A stretch of DNA of 64,000 nt from Maribacter_C sp947494565 (GTDB lineage Bacteria > Bacteroidota > Bacteroidia > Flavobacteriales > Flavobacteriaceae), in NCBI RefSeq assembly GCF_047345415.1, contig NZ_JBLFEP010000003.1:930001-994000 (forward strand). Reading direction: 5' to 3'. The first letter of the stretch is position 1; each line of letters starts with the position of its first letter. The notes under the pieces were generated by a model. It did not search any database. It saw only the letters and a list, made by a program, of their open reading frames with translations, and was not told the DNA's origin. The position numbers and the translations under genes were made by a program. Shown in pieces: positions 18,204 to 29,300 of the stretch.

Positions 18204-19760
18204 ATGAAAAAAGTTTTAAGTAAAATCGGGCTCGGAATGGCCTGTGTGATGGCCTTTTCAGGCTGTACCGAAAATTTCGATGAGCTAAATACCGATCCCT
18301 TGGCATTGGATATCAATGCGCTGGAGGATAGTCAGGTATTACAAGGGCAAGCTTTTGCCCAAGCACAGTATGTTTCGGTCAATGGCTTGCATTGGCGCTT
18401 TCAAATTTCCCAAAATCTCTTTTCGGATATTTGGGCGCAGTATTATGCGACTACCGCGGCGGGATTTGATTCAGACCGCTACGTACAAGTAGGACGTTGG
18501 GCCGATTTGGCTTGGGGTTCCTTTTACGGACAGGCGGCACCTCAAATCAAACTGGTTGAGGATTTAACGGAGTCTACCGGAAATACCGTGGGTAATGGTA
18601 TGGCGAAAGTCCTTCGGGTTCATGCCTACCATAGAATTACTGATTATTGGGGTGCAATCCCCTATTCGCAATTCGGTAATGCTGAACTGTCCGTCGCTTA
18701 TGATTCCCAACAGTCGATTTATGAGGATTTCTTCACTACACTTGATGAAGCGACTGCCCAGCTTTCAGGAGGAGGAAGTTCATTTGGTGGTGGAGATCGT
18801 ATTTACGCCGGAAATGCTTCGCAATGGTTGAAATTCGCCAACAGTTTGCGTTTGCGACTCGCCATGCGCATTCGATATGTAGATCCCGGACGTGCGCAGA
18901 CGGAAGCTGAAAAAGCAGTTGCTGGCGGAGTGATTACGGATAATGCGGATAATGCCTTCGTTTCTACAGACGAGCAAAACAGAAATCCTTTAGAGACGAT
19001 CACCGATTGGGGCGAATTCAGAATGAGTGCTACCATGGAAAGTATTTTGGAGGGTTATGAAGATCCACGAATGCCAGAATATTTTGCTCCTGCAGTTGAT
19101 GGAGATACGGACGGAGATGGAAGCCCATACGAAGGTCTTCTAAACGGACAACCACGAGTAAATTTGGAAACAAGCAAAAATGCCGGACATTCCGATTTGG
19201 CTACCAAATTTATCGATGTGGCTAAAGGAGGAATCAACCCCCCGATCGAACTCATGAACGCTGCCGAGATGTATTTCTTGAGAGCAGAAGGTGCCTTGTT
19301 CAATTGGAATATGGGAGGTACGGCTCAAAGCCTCTATGAGGATGGCATCCGAGCTTCCATGATGCAAAAAACGGGGGCCGATGGTGCCTCTATTGACGCG
19401 TATATCGCGAGTACGAATACGCCTATTCCTTTCGAAGCAGGAGCTGCCGCTGTTACTGATATTCCCGTAGCCTTTGGTGGTGACACTGAAACGCAATTGG
19501 AGCAGATCATTACACAAAAATGGCTAGCGATATATCCAAATGGCTGGGAAGCATGGGCAGAACTCCGTAGAACGGGATACCCAAGACAATACGCCCGATT
19601 GGAGTCGCAGAATCCTGATGTTGGCGTTGATGAAATCATGAGAAGAATGGTTTATGTTCAAAGTGAATTTGATACCAATGGTGAAGCCGTTCAGGCTGGT
19701 ATCGGTTTGCTCTCAGGAGGAGACAAAAACAATACCAAGTTATGGTGGGATAAGAAATAA
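18204..19760 (+). CDS. SusD/RagB-type nutrient-binding lipoprotein
   Basis: A 518-residue lipoprotein with lipobox ending at C21 (AFSGC) followed by TENFDELNTDP, the start typical of the SusD_2 (SusD-like) family. The helical TPR-like scaffold is suggested by the stretch AKVLRVHAYHRITDYWGAIPYS. Near the end a conserved QKWLAIYPNGWEAWAELRRTGYP motif of the family is seen (only its first part is needed to recognise it). It acts as the hinged lid on SusC and captures the nutrient at the cell surface. A strong terminator follows, so susC-susD form a two-gene unit. Confidence 0.94.
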   Translation: MKKVLSKIGLGMACVMAFSGCTENFDELNTDPLALDINALEDSQVLQGQAFAQAQYVSVNGLHWRFQISQNLFSDIWAQYYATTAAGFDSDRYVQVGRWADLAWGSFYGQAAPQIKLVEDLTESTGNTVGNGMAKVLRVHAYHRITDYWGAIPYSQFGNAELSVAYDSQQSIYEDFFTTLDEATAQLSGGGSSFGGGDRIYAGNASQWLKFANSLRLRLAMRIRYVDPGRAQTEAEKAVAGGVITDNADNAFVSTDEQNRNPLETITDWGEFRMSATMESILEGYEDPRMPEYFAPAVDGDTDGDGSPYEGLLNGQPRVNLETSKNAGHSDLATKFIDVAKGGINPPIELMNAAEMYFLRAEGALFNWNMGGTAQSLYEDGIRASMMQKTGADGASIDAYIASTNTPIPFEAGAAAVTDIPVAFGGDTETQLEQIITQKWLAIYPNGWEAWAELRRTGYPRQYARLESQNPDVGVDEIMRRMVYVQSEFDTNGEAVQAGIGLLSGGDKNNTKLWWDKK

Positions 19761-19780
19761 GATTCCTACTTAACAAAGAT

Positions 19781-19816
19781 AAAAGCACCAATACTTTCTT
19801 ATTGGTGCTTTTTTAT
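19781..19816 (+). terminator. Rho-independent terminator after susD
   Basis: Stem arms AAAAGCACCAAT and ATTGGTGCTTTT with a short loop, followed by a T run. It ends the susCD transcript, so the next gene (19859) probably has its own promoter or depends on read-through. Confidence 0.8.
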
Positions 19817-19858
19817 TTCCTTAATATGATCGTTCAGAAATTAAAGTGAACCGCTTTT

Positions 19859-22800
19859 ATGAAATTAGCTATTCCCAAAATTTTTACCTTTTTGTTGCTA
19901 TTGTCCGTTGCGTTCTCGTGTACCAAGGATGATAAGAAAACCTTGTTTACGCTGCTCCCCTCCAACCAAACCGGAATACAATTCAAAAACATTCTCAAAG
20001 AAACCAAAGAATTCAACGTGTTGGAATATGGATATCTCTACAACGGTGGAGGCGTTTCTGTAGGTGACATCAATAATGATGGTTTACCCGATATCTACTT
20101 TACCGGTAATATGGTCGGAAGTCATTTGTACCTGAACCAAGGTAATCTAGAGTTCGATGAAATTGCAAAAGAAGCCGGCGTATTTGCCGAAGGACTGTGG
20201 AATACCGGTACTACTATGGCCGATGTCAATGCTGATGGCTTTTTGGATATCTATGTTTGCCGTTCAGCGGCGAAAGACCCGAACAAACGAAAAAATCTCC
20301 TCTTCATCAATAATGGCCTTTCAGCGGACACAGGTCAAATATCCTTTACTGAAAAAGCCCAGGAATATGGGATCGCCGACTCCGGCTATTCGACTCAAAG
20401 TGCCTTTTTCGATTATGATAAGGATGGGGACCTCGATTTGTATGTCCTCAATCATTCTACACAAGAATATGCAGGTTTCGGACAGATCACTGCATCCTTA
20501 AAAAATAAAAAGAACGCGGCTTATTCGGACAAACTCTATCGCAATGATAATGGAAAATTCAAAGAAGTCAGTGAAGAAGCAGGATTGGTGTCCAACGTTC
20601 TCGGTTTCGGGCTGGGAATCGCCATTTCCGATCTAAATCAAGATGGTTGGCCAGATATCTACGTATCCAACGACTACAATGAACAAGACTACCTCTATAT
20701 CAATAAGGGAGATGGTAGCTTTAAGGAAAGCCTCGAACAATTTATAGGCCACACTTCCCTTTTTTCCATGGGGTCAGATATTGCCGATATCAATAATGAC
20801 GGCTTTACCGACATCATGACACTGGATATGCTCCCAGAGGGAAACCAACGTCAAAAAATGGTCTCCGGACCCGACAACTATGACAAATACCAACTTTTGG
20901 TCAATTCAGGCTTTTATAACCAGACCATGCGGAATATGCTCCATCTCAACAACGGGGGCGAATCGTTTTCCGAAATAGGTCAATTTGCCGGTATTTCAAA
21001 TACGGATTGGAGTTGGAGCTCCCTACTCGCCGATTTTGATAACGATGGGAACAAAGACCTTTTTATCACCAACGGCTACAAACGGGATTATACCAATATG
21101 GATTTCATCAATTATGCAGTTCAGGCAAAATTGGAGGAAAACAAAACAGGAAAACGAACCGCCATCATGGAACTTCTCGAAGAAATTCCTTCGACCGTTG
21201 AGGAGAATTATATGTACCATAATACAGGGGCATTACACTTCAAAAAAGTGAATTCTGAATGGGGTATCGATCAAAAATCGCTATCCAATGGAGCTGCCTA
21301 TGCCGATCTGGATAATGATGGGGATTTAGATCTTGTAGTAAATAACATCGCAGAGGAAGCCTTTATCTATAGAAATAACAGTGAGACATTTTTTAACAAC
21401 AACTATCTGAAAATCAAGCTTAAAGGCAAAGGTCTTAATTCCTTTGGTATTGGTGTTCGGGTCGAAGTCAAAATCGGTGATACCCTTCAAGTTCAAGAAG
21501 TGCAGCCTACCAGAGGGTATCAATCCTCAGTCGATGTTAATCTTCTTTTTGGCCTGGGGCAATCGCAACGGGTAGATGAGCTCAAAATAATCTGGCCGAG
21601 CTCGGCCATACAACGATTGACGGATGTCGCTGCCAATCAAGTCATCGTGGCAGAAGAAACAAACGCCGAACTCCCGACAACCAATCCAAACACAAATCAA
21701 ATTAAAAATCCCTTTTTTGAATCGATTCCCAAAGACTCGCTAATCAGCTACCTACATCAAGAAAACAACTTTATAGACTTTAAACGCGAACAGCTCTTGC
21801 CGCACAAATTATCGACCCAAGGTCCAAAAATAGCCAAAGGCGATATCAATACTGATGGTCTGGAGGACGTATTCATAGGAGGAGCCAAAAACTCGACCGG
21901 AAGTCTATTCCTTCAAAACAGTCACGGTGAGTTCTTGGAAAACCGTACTTTTTTGGACGAGGATGGTTTATCGGAAGATATGGATGCCCTCTTTTTCGAT
22001 GCGGACGGGGATCAAGATCTAGATCTCTATGTCGTTAGTGGTGGTGCCGACTTCGAAAAAGGTGCTCTCGAATTACAAGACCGGCTATATTTTAACCAAC
22101 GAGGAAAGTTTTCAAAAAAAGAAGGGGCACTTCCCGAGATGTTGACCAGTGGCTCATGTGTCACAGCATCCGATTTCGATAATGACGGAGATCTCGACCT
22201 TTTTGTGGGCGGTCGACTAGTACCCGGCAGCTATCCGAATGCGCCGAGAAGTTATATACTCGAAAATGATGGGCAAGGGAACTTTAGTGACGTCACGGCA
22301 ACCGTTAGTGAAGCACTTGTACATCCGGGTATGGTTACGGATGCCCTGTGGACCGATTTCGATGGTGATGACACGGATGACCTTATACTTGTTGGCGAAT
22401 GGATGCCCATTCGATTCTTTAAAAATTCGGAGGGTTCCCTTACGGAGGTTACCCAAGACACCGGCACGACCGATTCCCAGGGTTGGTGGAATGCCATTAC
22501 ATCAGGTGATTTTGATAATGATGGAGATATGGATTATATCTTGGGCAATTTTGGACTGAATTCCCAATTAAAGGCTTCGGCAGAGCAACCTGTAGAATTA
22601 TATGTCAAGGATTTCGATGCCAACGGCTCCCTAGATCCCATTTTATGCGCTTATATCATGGGAGAAAGCTATCCTGTATTTTCGAAGGATGACCTTGTTG
22701 GGCAATTGAACGGACTGAAAGCAAGGTACACCAGTTACGCGAACTATGCAGATGAAAAAATCACCGATATTCTTACTCCCGCACAACTATCCGATGCCAC

Positions 22801-23194
22801 TGTATTTAAAGCCTCACAGTTTTCAAGTAGTTATTTGGAAAACATGGGGAATGCTACTTTCAAACTTACCCCGCTGCCAAAGCAAGCACAGTTCTCCCCT
22901 ATTTTTGGCATTTTAGCTGAAGACATCAATACCGATGGTCATCTAGATGTACTACTCGGCGGTAATTTTTTCGGTACCCGAGTGAAATATGGTAGATATG
23001 ATGCCAATAAGGGCACCCTACTCTTAGGTGATGGTAAAGGTGGGTTTCAAACCGTGGAAAATAGTAACAGCGGTTTACATGTAGCTGGAGAAGTTCGGGA
23101 TATTACGATCGTCAAAAACAAGAACAACGATAAAATCATCTTATTCGTGAAAAATAATGGGCCTGTAGAATCGTACAGCGTAAACCCAAGATAA
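19859..23194 (+). CDS. FG-GAP/VCBS-repeat lipoprotein with ASPIC/UnbV domain
   Basis: A 1111-residue surface lipoprotein with lipobox ending at C21 (VAFSC). It has many FG-GAP/VCBS beta-propeller repeats of the form DINNDGLPDIYFTGN and DFDNDGDLDL, rich in Asp and Asn as in calcium sites. Between two propeller blocks (about residues 520-600) is an ASPIC/UnbV domain with RGYQSSVDVNLLFGLG. This is the CRTAC1-like architecture, common beside SusC/SusD pairs in marine Bacteroidetes. Its role is unproven; a surface glycan-binding or calcium-dependent adhesive function is likely. It ends 10 bases before the DUF5107 gene, so the two are probably co-expressed. Confidence 0.9.
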   Translation: MKLAIPKIFTFLLLLSVAFSCTKDDKKTLFTLLPSNQTGIQFKNILKETKEFNVLEYGYLYNGGGVSVGDINNDGLPDIYFTGNMVGSHLYLNQGNLEFDEIAKEAGVFAEGLWNTGTTMADVNADGFLDIYVCRSAAKDPNKRKNLLFINNGLSADTGQISFTEKAQEYGIADSGYSTQSAFFDYDKDGDLDLYVLNHSTQEYAGFGQITASLKNKKNAAYSDKLYRNDNGKFKEVSEEAGLVSNVLGFGLGIAISDLNQDGWPDIYVSNDYNEQDYLYINKGDGSFKESLEQFIGHTSLFSMGSDIADINNDGFTDIMTLDMLPEGNQRQKMVSGPDNYDKYQLLVNSGFYNQTMRNMLHLNNGGESFSEIGQFAGISNTDWSWSSLLADFDNDGNKDLFITNGYKRDYTNMDFINYAVQAKLEENKTGKRTAIMELLEEIPSTVEENYMYHNTGALHFKKVNSEWGIDQKSLSNGAAYADLDNDGDLDLVVNNIAEEAFIYRNNSETFFNNNYLKIKLKGKGLNSFGIGVRVEVKIGDTLQVQEVQPTRGYQSSVDVNLLFGLGQSQRVDELKIIWPSSAIQRLTDVAANQVIVAEETNAELPTTNPNTNQIKNPFFESIPKDSLISYLHQENNFIDFKREQLLPHKLSTQGPKIAKGDINTDGLEDVFIGGAKNSTGSLFLQNSHGEFLENRTFLDEDGLSEDMDALFFDADGDQDLDLYVVSGGADFEKGALELQDRLYFNQRGKFSKKEGALPEMLTSGSCVTASDFDNDGDLDLFVGGRLVPGSYPNAPRSYILENDGQGNFSDVTATVSEALVHPGMVTDALWTDFDGDDTDDLILVGEWMPIRFFKNSEGSLTEVTQDTGTTDSQGWWNAITSGDFDNDGDMDYILGNFGLNSQLKASAEQPVELYVKDFDANGSLDPILCAYIMGESYPVFSKDDLVGQLNGLKARYTSYANYADEKITDILTPAQLSDATVFKASQFSSSYLENMGNATFKLTPLPKQAQFSPIFGILAEDINTDGHLDVLLGGNFFGTRVKYGRYDANKGTLLLGDGKGGFQTVENSNSGLHVAGEVRDITIVKNKNNDKIILFVKNNGPVESYSVNPR

Positions 23195-23204
23195 AATCCA
23201 AACC

Positions 23205-26200
23205 ATGAACACTATACGACTTATCGTCAGCTTTGCATTACTAGTTGTTTGCAAAGCTTATGGGCAAAACAATGCTAGTATTGTAGCGGAAACCGTGTCA
23301 CTTGACACCTATGATTTCCATACCCCCAACCCCGTTCCTATTGTGGCGGAAAACCCAAAAATCCCACCGTATTTTAAATATGAGGGATACGCCCACTCCC
23401 CCATCAAAAAAGACTGGAAGGTAGTTACCCTCGAGAACGATTATATCAAACTTTGGGTACTTCCCGAAATCGGAGGTAAGGTTTGGGGGGCAATAGACAA
23501 GAGCACGGGAGAAGAGTTTTTGTATAAGAACAAGGTGATCAAGTTTCGCAATATCGCTATGCGCGGCCCCTGGACCTCGGGAGGTATCGAGTTCAATTTC
23601 GGAATCATCGGGCATCACCCCTCTACGGCAACTCCCGTTGATTATGAGGTACGAACAAATGGCGATGGCAGTGTAAGCTGCTTTGTAGGGAACGATGACC
23701 TGCCCTCAAATACGAAGTGGATGGTGGAAATCCGTTTGGAAAAAGACAAAGCGTACTTTGAGACCAATGCTTCTTGGTACAATGCCTCTCCCCTAACGGA
23801 ATCATACTACAATTGGATGACCGCTGCGGCTGTGGCCACGAATGATCTTGAATTCTTTATCCCGGGCAATGCCTATGTAGAACACAACGGTGATCCGCAT
23901 CCATGGCCTATCGATGACAAAGGACGGAATTTGGCGCTGTACAAGAACAATACCTTCGGTCCTGCCAAATCATATCATATCGTCGGCGAATACAATGACT
24001 TTTTCGGAGGCTATTATCACGACAGAAATTTTGGTTATGGTCAATGGGCACCCTATGAGGAAATGCCCGGTCAGAAGCTCTGGCTCTGGGCGCTTTCGCG
24101 TTCCGGGGGTATTTGGGAAGACCTTTTAACCGATACCGATGGGCAGTATATCGAATTTCAAGCCGGACGACTTTTTGACCAGTATTTCCCGGGTGCGGTA
24201 AATCCGATCAGTCAAGTGGGCTTCGATCCCTACGTTATGGACACTTGGTCTGAAATATGGTTTCCATACAAAGAAATCGGGGGTATGGAGGATGCCTCAA
24301 CCCATGGTGTGCTCAATGTGGAGTATGAAAACGAATCGGTATACATCGGACTAAATGCCCTGCAACAATTGAATCAAGAATTACAGGTCACCGTAAATGG
24401 TAAAAACAGCTTTTCGGAAAAACTTGATCTACACCCTATGGAGGTCTTTTCTACGAAAGTTACGGCCGCACCTTCCGATAAAATAGTGATTTCCGTTTCT
24501 GGCACTGAACTAGAATACTCGAACGATCCGGAGGACAAACAAATCAAAAGGCCGTTTTACCCCGATAAAGATCTTCAGGTCTCTAAAACGGAAGAACATT
24601 ATCAATCCGGGATGGAAGCTTTGGAATATAGAGAATACGACCTCGCTCACAATGAACTATCAAAGCTGGTGAAATTGGATCCCTCACACCGTTCGGGAAT
24701 TTTAGGATTGGCTGAACTGGAATATCGACGTACCAATTATGACGGTGCTTTGGAGCTCATTAATACCGTCTTGAAAATGGACACCTACAATTCCAAAGCG
24801 AACTATCTCGCCGGAATCACCTATCGCGCACTAAACGATTCATTAAATGCATTGGAATCATTCGGTTGGGCCGCCCGTGATATCAAATATCGCTCTGTTT
24901 CCTATGCGCAAATGGCAGAAATTCATCTTAAAACCAAAAACTACGCCAAAGCAAAGACCTATGCGGCCAAGGCCTTGACGTTCAATTTGAACAATCTAAA
25001 TGCCAGGGAAGTACTCTTACTGACCGCAAAAAGTCAGGGCGATACAGACGCGGTGAAGGAGTACGCGGAAGGAATACTCAACATCAATCCCTTGCAGTTT
25101 CTGGCCAAACATGAATTGAATCACGCCACCAACCTAGGTGCCGATAACACATCTGACCTGCCCGCAATCGAAAATGAATTGCCCGCAGAGACGGTCTTAA
25201 ACCTCGCCCTTCGTTATAGTGAACTGGGCTTTGAAGATCGTGCGCTGGTGACCTTACTCGAAGGTCCAAAAGCCGTGAAGAATGGATTGTGGATCGCCTA
25301 TTTACAAAGAGATTCGAATACGGAAAAAAGTAAAGAGATACTGAACAGAATGGTCAACGAAAACATAGATTTGGTCTTTCCTTACCGCAGGGAAACGATT
25401 CCTATGTTGACATGGGCATTGACACAAAACGACCATTGGAAGTTGAAGTACTACCTAGCCCAAAATTATTTGGTGGTCAACAACAAGGAAGAAGCCAAAA
25501 AACTTTTGGCGAACTGCGCCAACGAACCTGATTCGGACATTTTTTATCGTTTTCGAGCCCAAGTAGAAAAAAAAGCTCCGGTCGAACAACGACTTGCGGA
25601 TTATAAAAAAGCATTTGAATTGAATCCCTCGGATTGGAAAGTCAACGAGGAGTTCATTCAGTTCTATTTATCGCATGGGCACTATGAGGAAGCTGTGAAA
25701 TTGAGTTCAAAAGCCTTCCGCAAATTTCCGGATAACTATAATATCGGTTTGGCACACGCCAAATCGCTACTATATACCGGCAGTTATCAAAAAGTGGTGC
25801 AGATCCTTCGAAAAATACAAGTGCTTCCGTTTGAACATGCAAGTGAGAGCAGGGAAATCTATGAACGCGCCCATGAGGCAGTGGCCTTGTCCTACTTGCA
25901 AAAAAATAAAAACGCAAAAGCACTCGAAGTACTCAAGAAAAGTAAGGAATGGCCCGAAAATATCGGTGTAGGGAAACCCTATGATCCCGATGAACGTTCG
26001 CAGGACTACCTGATGGCCCTAGCGATGGAAAAAATAGGAAACTTGGACGATAGCAAAACGCTTTTGACCGCCATAGTAAACCGAACGGAGAAAGACCTAG
26101 ACAAAAACAGTATGGATCACCTCTTTGGAATTTTGGCCGCCAAAAAGCTCGAGAACGGTTCCTTGAACAAATTGATCAACGCGCTTAAAACCACTGAAAA

Positions 26201-26324
26201 TGAAAAGAGTGCGACCGCAATTGCTTTATTCAGCGCAAGGCCGGAAGACCTCATCGATCTACAAACCAAAAGCGGTCTACCTACCGATGTATGGGAGGCA
26301 GTACTCTGGGTAATTCAAAACTAA
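23205..26324 (+). CDS. Secreted DUF5107-TPR protein
   Basis: A 1039-residue protein with a signal peptide (about 1-20, ending AYGQ). Residues about 35-340 match DUF5107, a beta-sandwich-like domain with NDYIKLWVLPEIGGKVWGA and a WTSGGIEFNFG stretch that recalls galactose-mutarotase-like folds, which bind sugars in many carbohydrate enzymes. From about residue 460 onward there are tandem TPR repeats (for example YKKAFELNPSDWKVNEE). The fusion suggests a periplasmic sugar-binding or sugar-acting module on a helical scaffold. Its stop codon shares bases with the stop of the convergent beta-galactosidase gene. Confidence 0.85.
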   Translation: MNTIRLIVSFALLVVCKAYGQNNASIVAETVSLDTYDFHTPNPVPIVAENPKIPPYFKYEGYAHSPIKKDWKVVTLENDYIKLWVLPEIGGKVWGAIDKSTGEEFLYKNKVIKFRNIAMRGPWTSGGIEFNFGIIGHHPSTATPVDYEVRTNGDGSVSCFVGNDDLPSNTKWMVEIRLEKDKAYFETNASWYNASPLTESYYNWMTAAAVATNDLEFFIPGNAYVEHNGDPHPWPIDDKGRNLALYKNNTFGPAKSYHIVGEYNDFFGGYYHDRNFGYGQWAPYEEMPGQKLWLWALSRSGGIWEDLLTDTDGQYIEFQAGRLFDQYFPGAVNPISQVGFDPYVMDTWSEIWFPYKEIGGMEDASTHGVLNVEYENESVYIGLNALQQLNQELQVTVNGKNSFSEKLDLHPMEVFSTKVTAAPSDKIVISVSGTELEYSNDPEDKQIKRPFYPDKDLQVSKTEEHYQSGMEALEYREYDLAHNELSKLVKLDPSHRSGILGLAELEYRRTNYDGALELINTVLKMDTYNSKANYLAGITYRALNDSLNALESFGWAARDIKYRSVSYAQMAEIHLKTKNYAKAKTYAAKALTFNLNNLNAREVLLLTAKSQGDTDAVKEYAEGILNINPLQFLAKHELNHATNLGADNTSDLPAIENELPAETVLNLALRYSELGFEDRALVTLLEGPKAVKNGLWIAYLQRDSNTEKSKEILNRMVNENIDLVFPYRRETIPMLTWALTQNDHWKLKYYLAQNYLVVNNKEEAKKLLANCANEPDSDIFYRFRAQVEKKAPVEQRLADYKKAFELNPSDWKVNEEFIQFYLSHGHYEEAVKLSSKAFRKFPDNYNIGLAHAKSLLYTGSYQKVVQILRKIQVLPFEHASESREIYERAHEAVALSYLQKNKNAKALEVLKKSKEWPENIGVGKPYDPDERSQDYLMALAMEKIGNLDDSKTLLTAIVNRTEKDLDKNSMDHLFGILAAKKLENGSLNKLINALKTTENEKSATAIALFSARPEDLIDLQTKSGLPTDVWEAVLWVIQN

Positions 26325-29300
26325 AGCGACGGTGATGGGTCGACATGTGAACGTACAGGACGAATGACGTAGCTGTAACTCAAGTTGCCCGGTTGAATTT
26401 GATACTTTTCTAGCGGAAGGTTACCCCAACTATTGTCGCCCCCTACACCCATTTGCCGGTAATCGATATTGATATTGACCAAATCACGCTTTACGATATC
26501 AAAGGTATGCCGTTGTTGTTTTTCGGTTCCCGGATCGAAATCTGCATTGTATTGATGATGGGCGCTAAAGTTCAACAACTCAGGGCCGAAAATTTCAATT
26601 CCCGAACCGGCTCCATTAACAAACCTCAGGTTTCGGATGTCAGTTCGATTGCCGTTTTCCTGAGGGCGAATATAGGGGTAGTATAATTCGGAAACAGTAG
26701 CGGTATAATTGCCAACCAAAGTCGCCGTTTTTCTATCCCAATAGTTCTCGTAAGGACCTCTACCGTACCACGTCACTTGCTGGTATTCATCCTTGACGAT
26801 AAAATTAGTTCCAAATCGCGGTAGAATCGGAACATCATCGCCTAAGTCCGTAAGATTAACGGTCACGCGTACCTCGCCCTTGTCATTGACCTCATAGCGG
26901 ATTGCAAGGTTTCCTTCTACTGACGGCAGTCTAAAATTGCTCGTCACCATTAGTTTCCCACTGTTTTCCGCAAATGGATTCTCAGCCAGTTGCAATACAT
27001 CGATTACTTCTTCCGTATCGGCGCCACTGACCGTCATGCCCATAAATTTCTGTGTATCGGTCGCTTCTTTCCACAGGGCCAGTAGTTTGGGCATATTGTA
27101 GCCGAAGTCATTGTCGTTCGTGGCGCGCCAAAAATTGGCCTTGAGCCCATTGAGCAACATATTTCCATTCCCATAATCAAGCCCGATCATTTCACCTGTG
27201 GCCGTATTGAATTGGACTTCAAAATCAGTACCCGAAATAATAACCTTATCATCTGAAGGGGTTATGGTAAGACCTGCGCCAGAATCCTCCAAAGAAAACA
27301 CATCAGGCCGATAATCCGTTAATTCAAATTGTTCATAGGCCAACAGATGGTCTTTTGGAATTAGCGGGGTCCCGCTTCGCAGTTTGGCATATACATTTAA
27401 AAGATACTCTTTGTTCTCATCGGTCAATTCAGGCAAATCAAGTAGTACATTCCTTGATGTTCTCGGAGCTACATTTAGTACTGGTAAAACTCCGGAGGCC
27501 ACTTCCTTGCCATCCTCTAGAAGTCTCCAACTGAAATCGAATTCTTCCAAATTGGTGAAATCATATCCATTGGAAATGGTAATTCCACCGACACTAAGGT
27601 CATGGCCCTTGAATTTGATGTGCTGGTACACTTTTTTGACTTCATGTAAGGAGGGATGTGCCGTTCGATCAGGATTTACCAATCCGTTTAGACAGAAGTT
27701 GGCGTCATTTTGAAAATCAGCCCCACCAAGGTCTCCCCCATAAGCCCAATATGCCTCACCTTCTTCTGTTTGGGCCAATAGTCCTTGATCCACCCAATCC
27801 CAGATAAAGCCTCCTTGTAACACGTCATACTTCTCGATAACATCCCAGTAATCCTGTAAATTCCCTACACTGTTTCCCATTGCGTGTGCGTACTCACATT
27901 GGATCAGCGGCCTTTTGGGCTTGTTTTTGGCGTAGGCCTCCATTTCAGGAATACGCATATACATAGGCGCATGTATGTCTGTATTCTCATAGGCGATCGC
28001 ACCTTCATATTGTACGGGTCGAGTGGTGTCTTGTGACTTTAGCCAATCATATGTCGCATAAAAATTCTCACCGTTTCCGGCTTCGTTCCCAAGCGACCAG
28101 GTGACAATGGATGTGAAGTTCTTATCCCGTTCGAACATCCGTATCGTACGGTCTAAATGCATGGCCTTCCATTCAGGACGATAGGCGGGGTGTACCGCAA
28201 TGGCTTCCTCGTCGCCATCTAGGCCCTGGTTGGTAGCTCCCATTCCATGGATTTCAATATTCGCCTCGTCCACTACATAGAACCCGTAGGTATCGCACAT
28301 CCGATAAAAATGCGGGTCCTTAGGGTAGTGACTTGCCCTGATGGCATTAAGATTATTTTGCTTCATAAGCTTCATATCCTTCAAAGTCAATTCTTCTGAT
28401 ACAACATGCCCTGTTTTATCATCGTGATCGTGAAGATTCGCACCTTTGATCGTAACTGCCTTTCCGTTGACCAAGAATTGATTATTCTTGATTTCCACTT
28501 TTCGAAATCCAGTCTTGACACTGGTCGCCTCTAGGGTCTTGCCATTGGCGTCTTTCAAACTCAAAACAAGGCTATAGAGTTGTGGTTTTTCGGCATTCCA
28601 GGTCTTGACCTTTGGAATGTTATGATTGAAATTGATTACGCCTTCACTATTGGAAACGGATAATTTTTTCGTTTCGTTCAAAATTTCCTTACGGCCATCG
28701 AGAAGTTGCATATGCACTCGAAGATCAGCTTTGGAGGCATCCGCATTGGCAACTTCCACATCTAAATTAAAAATACCGTCGGTATAATCGTTTTCCAAAT
28801 CAGCGGTAACCCTAAAATCCCGTATCGTTGTACTATTGGTAGCATAGAGGTAGACATCCCGTTCGATTCCGCTCAGCCTCCAAAAATCTTGGTCTTCAAG
28901 ATAGCTAGCATCGGACCACCGCAGCACCTGCACCGAAATCTTATTTTTACCGATATTGACCTGATCGGTGATATTAAAGGCGGCGGGAGTTTTGCTACCT
29001 TCATTGTATCCCACTAGCTCTTCATTGATCCAGATGTACATCGCACCACTCACCCCTTCAAAGTGTACATAAATTTCTTTTCCATCCCAATCCTCGGCAA
29101 TATCGAATTCGCGCTGATAGCTGCCTACGTTGTTCATTTCATGAGGAATATAGGGCGGATTTGGAGGAAACATATAAATCACATTGGTGTAAAAGGGAAT
29201 ACCATGTCCTTCGATTTCCCAATTGGACGGTACTGGAATTTTGTCCCATCCCCTGGTATCAAATCCCTCGTAGTAGAAATCCGCAGGGCGTTCTTCAGGA

